A stretch of DNA of 52,900 nt from Roseateles saccharophilus (GTDB lineage: Bacteria > Pseudomonadota > Gammaproteobacteria > Burkholderiales > Burkholderiaceae_C), in NCBI RefSeq assembly GCF_004342485.1, contig NZ_SMBU01000036.1, forward strand, positions 1 through 52,900. The letters run 5' to 3'. A program made the position numbers and the translations under genes. Of the stretch, positions 20,578 through 28,719 are shown piece by piece (position 1 is the stretch's first letter; the number at the start of each line of letters is the position of its first letter). The notes beneath the pieces were generated by a model. The model saw only the letters and a program-made list of their open reading frames with translations, was not told the origin of the DNA and made no database searches.

Positions 20578-21518
20578 CAGTGGATCACGACGCCCCAGGG
20601 CAGCTTGCCCACCGCCACGTCGGCCACCTTCTTCTGTGTCTCGGTGTCGATGACCGACACGGCGCCCGAGCGCCCGCAGGCGACATAGAGCTTGCGGCCG
20701 TCGGGCGTCAGCGCCATGTTCCAGGGCCGCTGGCCGACCGGGATGGTGGCGATGAAGGCCATGCGGTCCACGTCCAGCACCGAGACGGTGGCGTCGCCGC
20801 CGTTGGAGATGAAGACGCGCCGGCCGTCGGGGTGCACGCTGATGCCGTTGCTCTTGGGCCCGGCCATCAGCTTGTCCTGCACCGTGAAGCTCTGCGTGTC
20901 GATGACGTAGATCTCGCTGGACATCTCGGAGGCGACGAAGGCACGCCGCCCGTCCGGCGAGAAGCCGATGCCGCGCGGCCGCGTGCCCACCGGGATCTGC
21001 GCCACCTGGGCGCGCTTGGCCACGTCGATGACGTCCACCGCGCTGCCCTCCTCGGCACTGACCAGCACCCAGCGCCCGTCGGGGCTGAAGACGGCGTGCT
21101 CGGGGTTCTTGCCCTTCACCTTGACGCCGAAGCTGCGCGCCATCGTGCGCGTGTCGACGAAGACCACCTCGTTGCTCTCCTCCACGGCGGCCACCACCCA
21201 GCGGCCGTCGGGCGACTGGCCCAGGCCCTCGGGCGATTCGCCGAGCGGGATCTCGCCGGCCTGGCGGCGCGCGGCCAGGTCCAGCACGACGAGGCGGTTG
21301 CCGGGCTGGTCGCTGACGTAGGCGCGTCGGCCGTCGGGGCTGACGACGGCACCGCGCGGTTTGGCGCCGGCGGGCAGCTCGTAGAGCACGGCGTCGGTCG
21401 CCGTGTCGATGACGCTGAGCGTGCCCGAGCCCTCGTTGGAGACGTAGGCGAGCGGGCCTGCGTGCGCCGAGGCGATGGCCGCGGCGAGCAGGGTGAGGGT
21501 GGGCAGGACGCGGCGCAT
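20577..21518 (-). CDS. PQQ-catabolism-associated YVTN beta-propeller protein
   Basis: A 313-residue periplasmic protein with a signal peptide (MRRVLPTLTLLAAAIASAHA) and about seven YVTN-type blades (YVSNEGSGTLSVID, YVSDQPGNRLVVLD, FVASEMSSEIYVID, FISNGGDATVSVLD, YVACGRSGAVSVID), each with an SPDGR loop. Proteins of this kind form a known family encoded beside PQQ-dependent alcohol catabolism genes; their biochemical job is unknown. The start has GGAGACC eight bases upstream. It follows the second receptor gene by 13 bases and is last in the pedF operon before the palindromic element. Confidence 0.9.
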   Translation of the reverse strand: MRRVLPTLTLLAAAIASAHAGPLAYVSNEGSGTLSVIDTATDAVLYELPAGAKPRGAVVSPDGRRAYVSDQPGNRLVVLDLAARRQAGEIPLGESPEGLGQSPDGRWVVAAVEESNEVVFVDTRTMARSFGVKVKGKNPEHAVFSPDGRWVLVSAEEGSAVDVIDVAKRAQVAQIPVGTRPRGIGFSPDGRRAFVASEMSSEIYVIDTQSFTVQDKLMAGPKSNGISVHPDGRRVFISNGGDATVSVLDVDRMAFIATIPVGQRPWNMALTPDGRKLYVACGRSGAVSVIDTETQKKVADVAVGKLPWGVVIH

Positions 21519-21531
21519 GGCGGTCTCCGGT

Positions 21532-23658
21532 TCAGAAGCGGTAGGAAGCGTTGGCGCTGGCCAGCCAGCTGCGGCCCGGCGCGGGCTCGAAGAAGCGGCC
21601 GTTGCCGTCGTTGACGATGACCGAGCCGGCGTAGCGGCGGTTGGCCAGGTTGTCCACGCGCAGCAGCGCGCCGAAGTCCCAGGCGCCCAGGCTGAGCTGG
21701 TAGCCGGCATAGCTGGCCAGCGTCGCGTAGCCGGGTGCGGCGTCGCTGTTCAGGTCGTTGACATAGACCTTGCTCAGAGCCCGGCCTTCGAGGCCCACCC
21801 GCCAGCCGCCGCTGGGCAGCCAGGTCAGCGCGCCGTACAGCGCCGTCTTCGCGATGCCGGGGATGTGGTTGCCGGCGGCCACGGCCTGGTTGGCCGTGGC
21901 GCAGGGCGTGGCGGTGCAGGTCAGGAAGCCGTCGCGGTAGACGGCGTCCAGCCAGGTCGCGGCGAGCTGGGCCTGCAGCGTGGCGCCGAGCTGGAAGGCG
22001 CCCGAGGCCTCCAGCCCGCGGCGGCGGGTGGCGCCGGCGTTCTGGTAGGTGGCGCGGCCGGCCAGGTTGGTCTGCGTGACGATCTCGTGCTCGGTGCCGG
22101 TCTCGAACAGGGCCAGCGTGAGTTCGGCGCCCGCCCAGGGCCTGGCCTTGAGGCCGGCCTCGACGCTGTGGCTGAGCGAGGCCTGCAGGCCGAAGTTCAG
22201 GCCGGTGGCGCCGCTGGGCCGGTAGGCCAGCTCGTTGAGCGTGGGCGTCTCGAAGCCGCGGCCGGCGCTGGCGTAGGCGTGCAGGGCCTCGCTGAACGCA
22301 TAGCTCGCGCCCAGCACCGGCAGCGTGGCAGCGTAGTGCGCGCTGCCGCTGTCGTCGGGGTTGGTCTTGGTGATGTAGGCGTCCCTGGAGTTGAAGCCCA
22401 CGCTGGCGCGGCGCACGCCGGCGCTGAGCAGCCAGGCCGGCGTGGGCTGCCACTGGGCCTGGAGATAGGGGTCGGCGCTGCTGACGTCGTTGGTCTCGTT
22501 GCGGCGCAGCGCGCCTTGAACTCCCAATGCAGCACCGAGCGTCGTGCCGATGAAGTTCTGGTAGCCCAGGCGGTGCTCGCGCAGCTCGTCCGCGGCGATG
22601 CCGGCGACCAGGCTGGCCGTGCTGCCCTTCCAGCGCCAGCGCAGGTCGGCGCCCTCGTAGTCGCGCGCCAGGTCGATGACGCCGCCCGGGTGCAGCGGGT
22701 TGGCCTGGGTCGCGACCGGGATGGACTGGAGCTGCGCCGTCGTGCGGTGGCCGCGGTAGACCATCAGGCGCAGGCTGTTCTGCGCGTCGATACCGTGCTC
22801 CAGCACCAGGCCGCCCTGGTCCTGCTTCATCGTCTTGCGGGTGTTGAAGCTGATGGCCGATGGGTCCACGCCGCGCGGGTCGGCCTGCCATTGCGCCCGG
22901 CTCAGGCCCAGCGGGTCCTGGGCCTCGGGCAGCTCGACGCTGTTGGCGATGAGGGTCAGCTGGGTGTCGCTGCCCAGCTTCCAGTTCAGCCGTGCATTGC
23001 CCAGGCGGCGCTCGGCCTGGCTGTGCTGGCGGTAGCCGTCGGTCTCGAAGCGGCTGGCGCCCAGCGTGTAGGCGAAGCCGCCGGTCTTGCCGCTGGCGGA
23101 CGCGGCCACGCGGCGCAGGCCGTCGCTGCCGAAGGCCACGCCGGCGTCCACGCGCGGCGGGCCGCTGGGGGTCTCGGAATAGATGCTGATGACGCCGCCC
23201 GAGGAGTTGCCGTACAGCGCCGAGAACGGCCCGCGCAGCACCTCCACGCGGCCCACCGTGCCGAGCTCGACATTGGTGATCTGGCCCTGGCCGTCGGGCA
23301 GCGTGGCGGGGATGTCGTCCACATAGACGCGCACGCCGCGGATGCCGAAGTTGGCCCGCGCGCCGAAGCCGCGCACCGAGATCTGCACGTCCTGGGCGTA
23401 GTTCTGGCGGTCGCGCGCCAGCAGGCCCGGCACGGCGCCCAGGCCCTCGGAGATGTTGACTTGGGGCTTGCCGGCGCGCAGCGCGTCGCCGTCGATGCGG
23501 TCGACCGAGGCGGGCAGGTCGTAGGGCGAGGTCTCGGTGCGCGTGGCCGTGACGACGACGGGCTCGAGGACGGCGGGCGTGGCGTGGGCGGAGGCTGCCG
23601 TGGCTGCCGCCAGCGCGAGGGCCGTCCTTCGCGCCTGCTGCGCGAATCTGGTGTTCAT
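21532..23658 (-). CDS. TonB-dependent outer-membrane receptor (second, in the pedF operon)
   Basis: A 708-residue receptor. Signal peptide MNTRFAQQARRTALALAAATAASAHA, TonB box in EPVVVTATRTE, plug domain (NISEGLGAVPGLLARDRQNYAQDVQISVRGFGARANFGIRG is typical of PqqU/YncD-like and siderophore receptors), and a barrel ending SYRF. The start has GGAGACA. It sits 32 bases after the XoxJ-like gene and 13 before the YVTN gene. Cargo is not known; PQQ or a lanthanide complex fit the context, copper or iron complexes cannot be excluded. Confidence 0.9.
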   Translation of the reverse strand: MNTRFAQQARRTALALAAATAASAHATPAVLEPVVVTATRTETSPYDLPASVDRIDGDALRAGKPQVNISEGLGAVPGLLARDRQNYAQDVQISVRGFGARANFGIRGVRVYVDDIPATLPDGQGQITNVELGTVGRVEVLRGPFSALYGNSSGGVISIYSETPSGPPRVDAGVAFGSDGLRRVAASASGKTGGFAYTLGASRFETDGYRQHSQAERRLGNARLNWKLGSDTQLTLIANSVELPEAQDPLGLSRAQWQADPRGVDPSAISFNTRKTMKQDQGGLVLEHGIDAQNSLRLMVYRGHRTTAQLQSIPVATQANPLHPGGVIDLARDYEGADLRWRWKGSTASLVAGIAADELREHRLGYQNFIGTTLGAALGVQGALRRNETNDVSSADPYLQAQWQPTPAWLLSAGVRRASVGFNSRDAYITKTNPDDSGSAHYAATLPVLGASYAFSEALHAYASAGRGFETPTLNELAYRPSGATGLNFGLQASLSHSVEAGLKARPWAGAELTLALFETGTEHEIVTQTNLAGRATYQNAGATRRRGLEASGAFQLGATLQAQLAATWLDAVYRDGFLTCTATPCATANQAVAAGNHIPGIAKTALYGALTWLPSGGWRVGLEGRALSKVYVNDLNSDAAPGYATLASYAGYQLSLGAWDFGALLRVDNLANRRYAGSVIVNDGNGRFFEPAPGRSWLASANASYRF

Positions 23659-23690
23659 GGCTGTCTCCGGATGTTTTCTTGTCGGGCGGC

Positions 23691-24554
23691 TCAGGCGGGG
23701 CGCCAGGCCACCTTGTATTTGGCAAAGATCTCGCCCACGCGGCCGGCCTTCTCCAGGTCGTTGAGGGCCTGCTGCAGGGCGTGAGCGAGGTCGGTGGCGT
23801 CGCGCTTCACGGCCATGCCGGCGGCCCAGCCGTCGCGCGGCGCGCGTGGCAGGGGCAGGGGCTCGATGCGGTAGGCCGCGTCGCCCGCCAGCACCGTCTC
23901 CAGCTCCGAGGCCAGGCCGGCCGCGGCGCTCACCTCGCCGCGCTGCAGCGCGCGCGCGGCCTCGCAGCCGTCCTTCCACTGCGTCAGCAGCTGCTCTCGG
24001 TAGGCGCCGCCGTCCGCGCCGATCAGCAGCCAGCCCGCCAGGGTCTGGCCGGCCACGGCGACGCGGCGCTTGCCGAGCTGGGCCAGGCTGTCCAGCACCG
24101 GCAGCTCGTCCACGCGGCGCGCCAGCACGACATGCTCGCGGTAGTAGGGGCCGAAGATGCTCGCCTGCGGCGTGGCCTCGATCAGCGGGCGGTCCACCGG
24201 CACGTGCATCAGCACGTCGGCGGGGCCGTAGCCGAGGTAGTGGCCCTTCCAGACCATGTTGCGCAGGTCGTCGCCCATGTTCTCGTCGGCATTGAAGGGC
24301 AGCGGCGAGAACTTGACGCCGATGGCCTCGGCCAGCGCCTGGCCCAGCTCCACGTCGATGCCCTGGCCCTTCACGTGGAAGGGCGGCATGTCCTCGTACA
24401 GGCCCACCAGCAGGCGGCCGCGCTCGCGCACCTGGGCCAGCGTCGTGGCGCCGGCCTGGTTGCCTGCGAGGGCGCCGGCGGCGGCCCAGGCCAGCAAGTG
24501 CCGGCGGCTCAGGGAACGGTGCGCCGCGACAGGTTTGGGGGCACCGTGGTTCAC
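23691..24554 (-). CDS. Quinoprotein-associated periplasmic binding protein (XoxJ/MxaJ/PedG-like)
   Basis: A 287-residue family-3 binding protein. It starts with a GTG that overlaps the pedF stop (GTGA). The signal contains SRRHLLAWAAAGALAG, close to a Tat motif. The mature part has RLLVGLYEDMPPFHVKGQGIDVELGQALAEAIG and PADVLMHVPVD, as in binding proteins of methanol and ethanol quinoprotein clusters. No ABC ATPase or permease is present. Known XoxJ proteins are proposed to activate the quinoprotein rather than feed a transporter; that role is inferred here. Confidence 0.87.
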   Translation of the reverse strand: MNHGAPKPVAAHRSLSRRHLLAWAAAGALAGNQAGATTLAQVRERGRLLVGLYEDMPPFHVKGQGIDVELGQALAEAIGVKFSPLPFNADENMGDDLRNMVWKGHYLGYGPADVLMHVPVDRPLIEATPQASIFGPYYREHVVLARRVDELPVLDSLAQLGKRRVAVAGQTLAGWLLIGADGGAYREQLLTQWKDGCEAARALQRGEVSAAAGLASELETVLAGDAAYRIEPLPLPRAPRDGWAAGMAVKRDATDLAHALQQALNDLEKAGRVGEIFAKYKVAWRPA

Positions 24555-25027
24555 AGCGGCTTCTCCCGGCGGGTTTCCAGGTAGGCCTTGATCGCCCACA
24601 TCGCTTCCTGCGTGAACACGCCCTCGAAGGGCGGCATGTAGACCGCGCCGTTGCGGCTGCGGCCGTGGCGGATGGTGGTCAGGAAGTAGTCGTCGTTCTC
24701 CTTCACGCAGGCAGCCTTCTTGGCCTCGTCCTTCAGTGAGGCACAGTCGTTGTCCAGGCGGCGCAGGTCGGGCGCGATGCCGCCGGAGATGGCCTCCAGG
24801 CCGTGGCAGCGCGCGCAGTTCTGGTTGAAGGCCGAGGTGCCGACCTTGATCGCGGCCTCGTTGCCGCGGTAGGGGTTCTCGGGCCGCCAGCCCTCGCCGA
24901 GCTGGGGCAGGCTGGTGGTGTCCACGGCCTGCGGCGTGACGTTGCCGTGGGCCCAGGCCTGCACGGTGACCATGACGGCGGCGATGCACAGGCTGCCGGC
25001 GATGACCAGGGGTTGATTGAACTTCAT
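24551..25027 (-). CDS. pedF: Cytochrome c-550, PedF type
   Basis: A 158-residue periplasmic monohaem cytochrome. After a signal peptide (to about residue 26) the haem site is CARCH (Cys71, Cys74, His75) and the likely axial Met is Met131 in VYMPPFEG. Two more cysteines, Cys95 and Cys107, can form the extra disulfide seen in cytochromes of alcohol quinoproteins. In related bacteria it takes electrons from the PQQ alcohol dehydrogenase. It is the first gene of the operon pedF, xoxJ-like, receptor, YVTN, driven by a sigma-54 promoter 61 bases upstream. Confidence 0.9.
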   Translation of the reverse strand: MKFNQPLVIAGSLCIAAVMVTVQAWAHGNVTPQAVDTTSLPQLGEGWRPENPYRGNEAAIKVGTSAFNQNCARCHGLEAISGGIAPDLRRLDNDCASLKDEAKKAACVKENDDYFLTTIRHGRSRNGAVYMPPFEGVFTQEAMWAIKAYLETRREKPL

Positions 25028-25086
25028 GGGGCTGTCTCCGTCTTTGTCGATGTCCGAGGGGGCCGCTGCGGGCTCAGCCACTGAAC

Positions 25087-25102
25087 TGCAAGCCACATGC
25101 CA
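25087..25102 (-). promoter_or_regulatory. Sigma-54 promoter of the pedF operon
   Basis: On the minus strand TGGCATGTGGCTTGCA: GG and GC ten bases apart, matching TGGCAYG-N4-TTGCA. It is nearly the same as the promoter of the alcohol dehydrogenase gene (TGGCATGGAGCTTGC). Confidence 0.8.
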
Positions 25103-25120
25103 GGGCCGGATTGCTCCAAG

Positions 25121-25149
25121 TTGACACAATGACCGCTCCGCGGTTTGAC
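25121..25149 (+). promoter_or_regulatory. Possible sigma-70 promoter of the regulator gene
   Basis: TTGACA, 17 bases, then TTTGAC, pointing toward the sigma-54 activator gene. The -35 is perfect, the -10 is poor. Confidence 0.3.
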
Positions 25150-25266
25150 GGCGCGGATGGACAGGCGAACTGCTTTGGGACACGATGCCCGCCAGACCCC
25201 ACGAGCGCGGCACCGACCGCGCACCTCCGGAGACAAGCCTGTGGAGGCAGGCCAAGGACAGCCTCT

Positions 25267-27324
25267 ATGCCCACCATCGAGACCGAAGCACCGGGCGGCG
25301 CGGCGCCGCTGGCGCCGCCGCGCCAGGCCTTTATCGAGCGCAGCCACCAGCGCAGCGAAGCCCTGGGCCTGAAGCGCCACGAGAAGAGCGGCTTCGATCC
25401 GCTGGTCCGCAGCGACCTCAACCTCGCGCGGGAGCGCAACCAGCGCCTCTACACCCATGCCGCGCCGGTGATGCAGCTGCTCTACGAGCAGATCGTCAAC
25501 ACCGAAAGCATGATCGTGCTGACCGACGCCCAGGGCACCATCCTGCATGCCGTCGGCGACGACAGCTTCCTGGCGCGCGCCCACCGCGTCGCGCTGGCGC
25601 CGGGCGAGAACTGGGCCGAACATGCCAAGGGCACCAATGCCATCGGCACGGCCCTGTTCGAGGAGGCACCGACGCTGGTCCACGGCGGCGAGCATTTCAT
25701 GCACGCCAACAGCTTCCTGACCTGCTCGGCCTCGCCCATCTTCGACCCGCGCGGCAACATGCTGGGCGTGCTGGACGTGACCGGCGACCACCGTGGCTAC
25801 CACCAGCACACCATGGGCCTGGTGCGCATGTCGGCGCGCATGATCGAGAACCACTGGCTCTCGGACGACTACAACAACCGCCTGCGCCTGCACTTCCACA
25901 CCCGGCCCGAGTTCATCGGCACGCTGCTGGAGGGCATCCTCGTCGTGTCGCCCGAGGGCCGGCTGCTGGGCGCCAACCGCGCCGCGCTGGACCAGCTCGG
26001 CATGAGCGGCGCCGAGTTGCGCGTGCGCAGCCTCAGCAGCCTGTTCGGCACGACGCCGGCGGCGATCTACGACCACTTCCGCATGCCGCTGTCGCCGCCC
26101 ATGCAGCTCAGCCTGCCGACCGGCCAGACCCTGTTCGTCAGCGCCCGCTTCGACTGGCCGTCGCGGCCCGTCGTGGCCGGCCTGCACGCGGCGACCGACA
26201 CGGTGGACATGCCGGGGGCGCGCGAGCCCGCGCCGGCCGTCCCCGCCGCCGATGCCGTCGCCGATGTCGCGTTGGACGCCACCGGCGCCCAGCGCTTCTC
26301 CGGCCTGCAATACCTGCGCACCGGCGACCCGCAGCTCGAGACCGTCATCCAGAAGGTCAAGCGTGTGCTGGACCGCGGCATCCCGCTGCTCGTGCTGGGC
26401 GAAACCGGCACCGGCAAGGAGCTGCTGGCCCGCGCTGTGCACCACGACTCCAACCGGGCCCGCCAGCCCTTCGTGGCCGTGAACTGCGCCTCCATCCCCG
26501 AGAGCCTGATCGAGGCCGAGCTGTTCGGCTACGAGGAGGGCGCCTTCACCGGCGCGCGCCGCAAGGGGGCGCCCGGGCGGCTGGTGCAGGCCAACGGCGG
26601 CACGCTCTTCCTCGACGAGATCGGCGACATGCCGCTGCCGCTGCAGGCGCGGCTGCTGCGCGCGCTGCAGGAGCGCAGCGTGACGCCGCTGGGCAGCACC
26701 AAGTCCATTGCGGTGGACATCGCCGTCATCGGCGCCACCCACCGCAATCTGCGCGAGATGATCGCGGCCCAGACCTTCCGCGAGGACCTCTACTACCGCC
26801 TCAACGGCCTGGCCCTGCGCCTGCCGGCGCTGCGCGAGCGCACCGACATCGAGGCCATCGTGCGCCGCATCCTGCAGGCCGAACGCCCGCAGGACACACC
26901 CGAGCTCAGCCCCCAGGTGCTGGCCATGTTCCGCCGCTACCAGTGGCCGGGCAACATCCGCCAACTGGCCAATGTGCTGCGCACGGCGGCCGTGATGTCG
27001 GCCGGCGAGCGCCTGGTGACGACGGCCCACCTGTCCGACGACTTCCTCGAGGACATCCAGCGTGTCGTGGGCGTGCTGACACCGCCGCCTGCGCCTGCCC
27101 CCATGCCTGCGTGGCCGGCCTACGAGGCGGCGCCCGCGCTGCCGGCTCCGCCGCCGGTCGCGTTCGCGACCGCCGAGCCCGCCACGGCGCGCACGCTGGG
27201 CCAGGCCGAGATCGACATGATCCGCAACACGCTGGATGCGGTGGGCGGCAACATCTCGCTGGCCTCCAAGCAGTTGGGCATCAGCCGCAACACGATCTAC
27301 CGCAAGCTGCGCTGGAACACATAG
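25267..27324 (+). CDS. Sigma-54-dependent transcriptional activator, AcoR type
   Basis: A 685-residue activator. Residues about 60-210 form a GAF sensor domain ([33 protein letters not shown], as in AcoR/AcxR). A PAS-like segment follows ([28 protein letters not shown]). The AAA+ domain has Walker A GETGTGKE (about residue 378), the sigma-54 contact loop GAFTGA (about 425) and Walker [14 protein letters not shown]. The Fis-type helix-turn-helix ends the protein ([21 protein letters not shown]). The ATG at 25267 has AAGGA nearby. It lies between the genes whose five promoters have -24/-12 elements and is the obvious regulator; its ligand (alcohol, aldehyde or acetoin-like) is unknown. Confidence 0.92.
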   Translation: MPTIETEAPGGAAPLAPPRQAFIERSHQRSEALGLKRHEKSGFDPLVRSDLNLARERNQRLYTHAAPVMQLLYEQIVNTESMIVLTDAQGTILHAVGDDSFLARAHRVALAPGENWAEHAKGTNAIGTALFEEAPTLVHGGEHFMHANSFLTCSASPIFDPRGNMLGVLDVTGDHRGYHQHTMGLVRMSARMIENHWLSDDYNNRLRLHFHTRPEFIGTLLEGILVVSPEGRLLGANRAALDQLGMSGAELRVRSLSSLFGTTPAAIYDHFRMPLSPPMQLSLPTGQTLFVSARFDWPSRPVVAGLHAATDTVDMPGAREPAPAVPAADAVADVALDATGAQRFSGLQYLRTGDPQLETVIQKVKRVLDRGIPLLVLGETGTGKELLARAVHHDSNRARQPFVAVNCASIPESLIEAELFGYEEGAFTGARRKGAPGRLVQANGGTLFLDEIGDMPLPLQARLLRALQERSVTPLGSTKSIAVDIAVIGATHRNLREMIAAQTFREDLYYRLNGLALRLPALRERTDIEAIVRRILQAERPQDTPELSPQVLAMFRRYQWPGNIRQLANVLRTAAVMSAGERLVTTAHLSDDFLEDIQRVVGVLTPPPAPAPMPAWPAYEAAPALPAPPPVAFATAEPATARTLGQAEIDMIRNTLDAVGGNISLASKQLGISRNTIYRKLRWNT

Positions 27325-27587
27325 GAGCCTGCCCGGCAGAGCGTGACGCCTGCGCCGGGGCGAGTTGCGGGGCCAGGCCAGGCGCCGGCGAGGCGGTGGG
27401 TTGGGACCCACAACGAGCCGGCAACACCGCATGGCCCCGCAAATCGCCCCGGCCCTCCGGGTTGGGCCTGGCTGGGGCGCATGCGGCGTTGCTCGTCGTT
27501 GCGGGCGCGAGCCCGCGGCCTCGTCGCGCCTTGCCTGCGCCCCAGCCAGGCCCAACGCGGGCGCCACGCTCTGCCGCGCAGGCTCCT
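27323..27587. mobile_element. MITE-like element with near-perfect terminal inverted repeats
   Basis: The 23-base ends match at 22 positions (left AGGAGCCTGCCCGGCAGAGC...; the right end is its reverse complement with one change). The left end starts in the stop codon of the regulator gene. Inside are two more stem-loops: GCCGGGGCGA/TCGCCCCGGC with TGCGGGGCCA/TGGCCCCGCA, and GGGCCTGGCTGGGGCGCA/TGCGCCCCAGCCAGGCCC. There is no reading frame for a transposase. It fills most of the 459-base gap before pqqB. Confidence 0.8.
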
Positions 27588-27605
27588 CGGGCGAGTGAAC
27601 GTTGT

Positions 27606-27631
27606 TCCCGGGCCGCAAAACCGGCCCGGGA
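27606..27631. terminator. Hairpin upstream of pqqB
   Basis: TCCCGGGCCG-caaaac-CGGCCCGGGA: ten perfect pairs, followed by CTTT. It could end transcription of the regulator gene or be an activator site; it lies about 75 bases upstream of the sigma-54 promoter. Confidence 0.4.
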
Positions 27632-27705
27632 CTTTCCCGAGGGGGTGGGGGCCAAACCCTGTGCCGATCTGGAGCAAAAACCCCGATTGATGGCGCTACT
27701 GCGCA

Positions 27706-27721
27706 AGGCACGGGTTTTGCA
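27706..27721 (+). promoter_or_regulatory. Sigma-54 promoter of the pqqB operon
   Basis: AGGCACGGGTTTTGCA, GG and GC ten bases apart, 63 bases before the pqqB ATG. It shares GGCACGGGTTYTGC with the aldehyde dehydrogenase promoter. Confidence 0.8.
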
Positions 27722-27783
27722 CCCGTTGGGGCATCGCCCTGAATCCCTGCTCCCATGTCCCGATTCCTTCTGCGGGGCTTCCC

Positions 27784-28719
27784 ATGAAGCTCCTCGTGCT
27801 CGGCTCCGGCGCCGGCGGCGGCTTCCCGCTGTGGAACTGCCATTGCCGGCAGTGCAGCGCCTGGCGTCGCGGCGAACTCGACGCCAGCGCGCGCACGCAA
27901 AGCTCCATCGCCATCTCGCAGGACGGCCTGCCCGGCGAGGGCTGGCTGCTCGTCAACGCCAGCCCCGACCTGCCCCAGCAGATCCGCGCCACCAAGGCCC
28001 TGCAGCCTGGCCACGCGGGTGACGTACCCATCCGCGCCGTCGTGCTGCTGGACTCGCGGCTGCACCATGTGGCCGGCCTGCTGTCGCTGCGCGAGAGCCG
28101 CGAGCTGGAGGTCTATGCCACGCCGCTGGTCTTCGAGGACCTGACGGCCGAGCTGCCACTGCTCAACGTGCTGGAGAGCTACTGCCGCGTGCGCTGGCGC
28201 ATGCTGCCCATCGCCGGCGACACGCGCAGCGCGAGCTTCGAGATCCCGGGCTTCCCGGCGCTGAGTTTTGCCGCCGTGGCCGTGCCGGCGCAGGCGCCGC
28301 GGCATGCGCGGCTGCGCAGCGACGCGGCCGGCGAATGCATTGCGCTGCAGGTGCAGGACAGGCGCACGGGCCGGCGCCTGTTCCTGTCGCCCGCCCTGGC
28401 CGGCGTGGGCGAGCCGGAGCTGGCCTGTATGCGCGAGTCCGACTGCGTCGTCGTCGACGGCAGCTTCTGGACCGAGCACGGCCCGCGCGAGGCCGGCGTA
28501 GGTCGTGAAAGCGCCAGCGACAAGGGCCATCTGCCGCAGCGCCGCCACGGCGAGCGCCCCGGGATGATCGACGTGCTGCGCTCCAGCGGCGCGCCGCGCA
28601 AGGTGCTGACCCACATCCGCCACAGCAACCCCATCCTCGACCGCGGCGGCGCCCAGCGCCGCGAGCTGGCCGAGCAGGGCATCGAGGTGGCGCACGACGG
28701 CATGGTGATCGAGCTGTGA
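27784..28719 (+). CDS. pqqB: PqqB, PQQ biosynthesis metallo-hydrolase
   Basis: A 311-residue metallo-beta-lactamase-fold protein that hydroxylates the PqqA-derived Tyr during PQQ synthesis. The N-terminus MKLLVLGSGAGGGFPLWNCHCRQC is diagnostic, as are LLVNASPDLPQQI, LLDSRLHHVAGLLSLRES and the ending HIRHSNPILD. Length is normal. pqqA, C, D and E are not in the window, so pqqB is separated from them. Its stop overlaps the next gene's GTG, which couples it to the NosR-like protein. Confidence 0.95.
   Translation: MKLLVLGSGAGGGFPLWNCHCRQCSAWRRGELDASARTQSSIAISQDGLPGEGWLLVNASPDLPQQIRATKALQPGHAGDVPIRAVVLLDSRLHHVAGLLSLRESRELEVYATPLVFEDLTAELPLLNVLESYCRVRWRMLPIAGDTRSASFEIPGFPALSFAAVAVPAQAPRHARLRSDAAGECIALQVQDRRTGRRLFLSPALAGVGEPELACMRESDCVVVDGSFWTEHGPREAGVGRESASDKGHLPQRRHGERPGMIDVLRSSGAPRKVLTHIRHSNPILDRGGAQRRELAEQGIEVAHDGMVIEL

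Noticed and set aside
25024-28695. 1223-codon minus-strand open frame
   Set aside because: It is antisense to the sigma-54 activator and pqqB, with His/Gln/Ala/Arg-rich composition typical of shadow frames in high-GC DNA. Both sense genes have clear family motifs.
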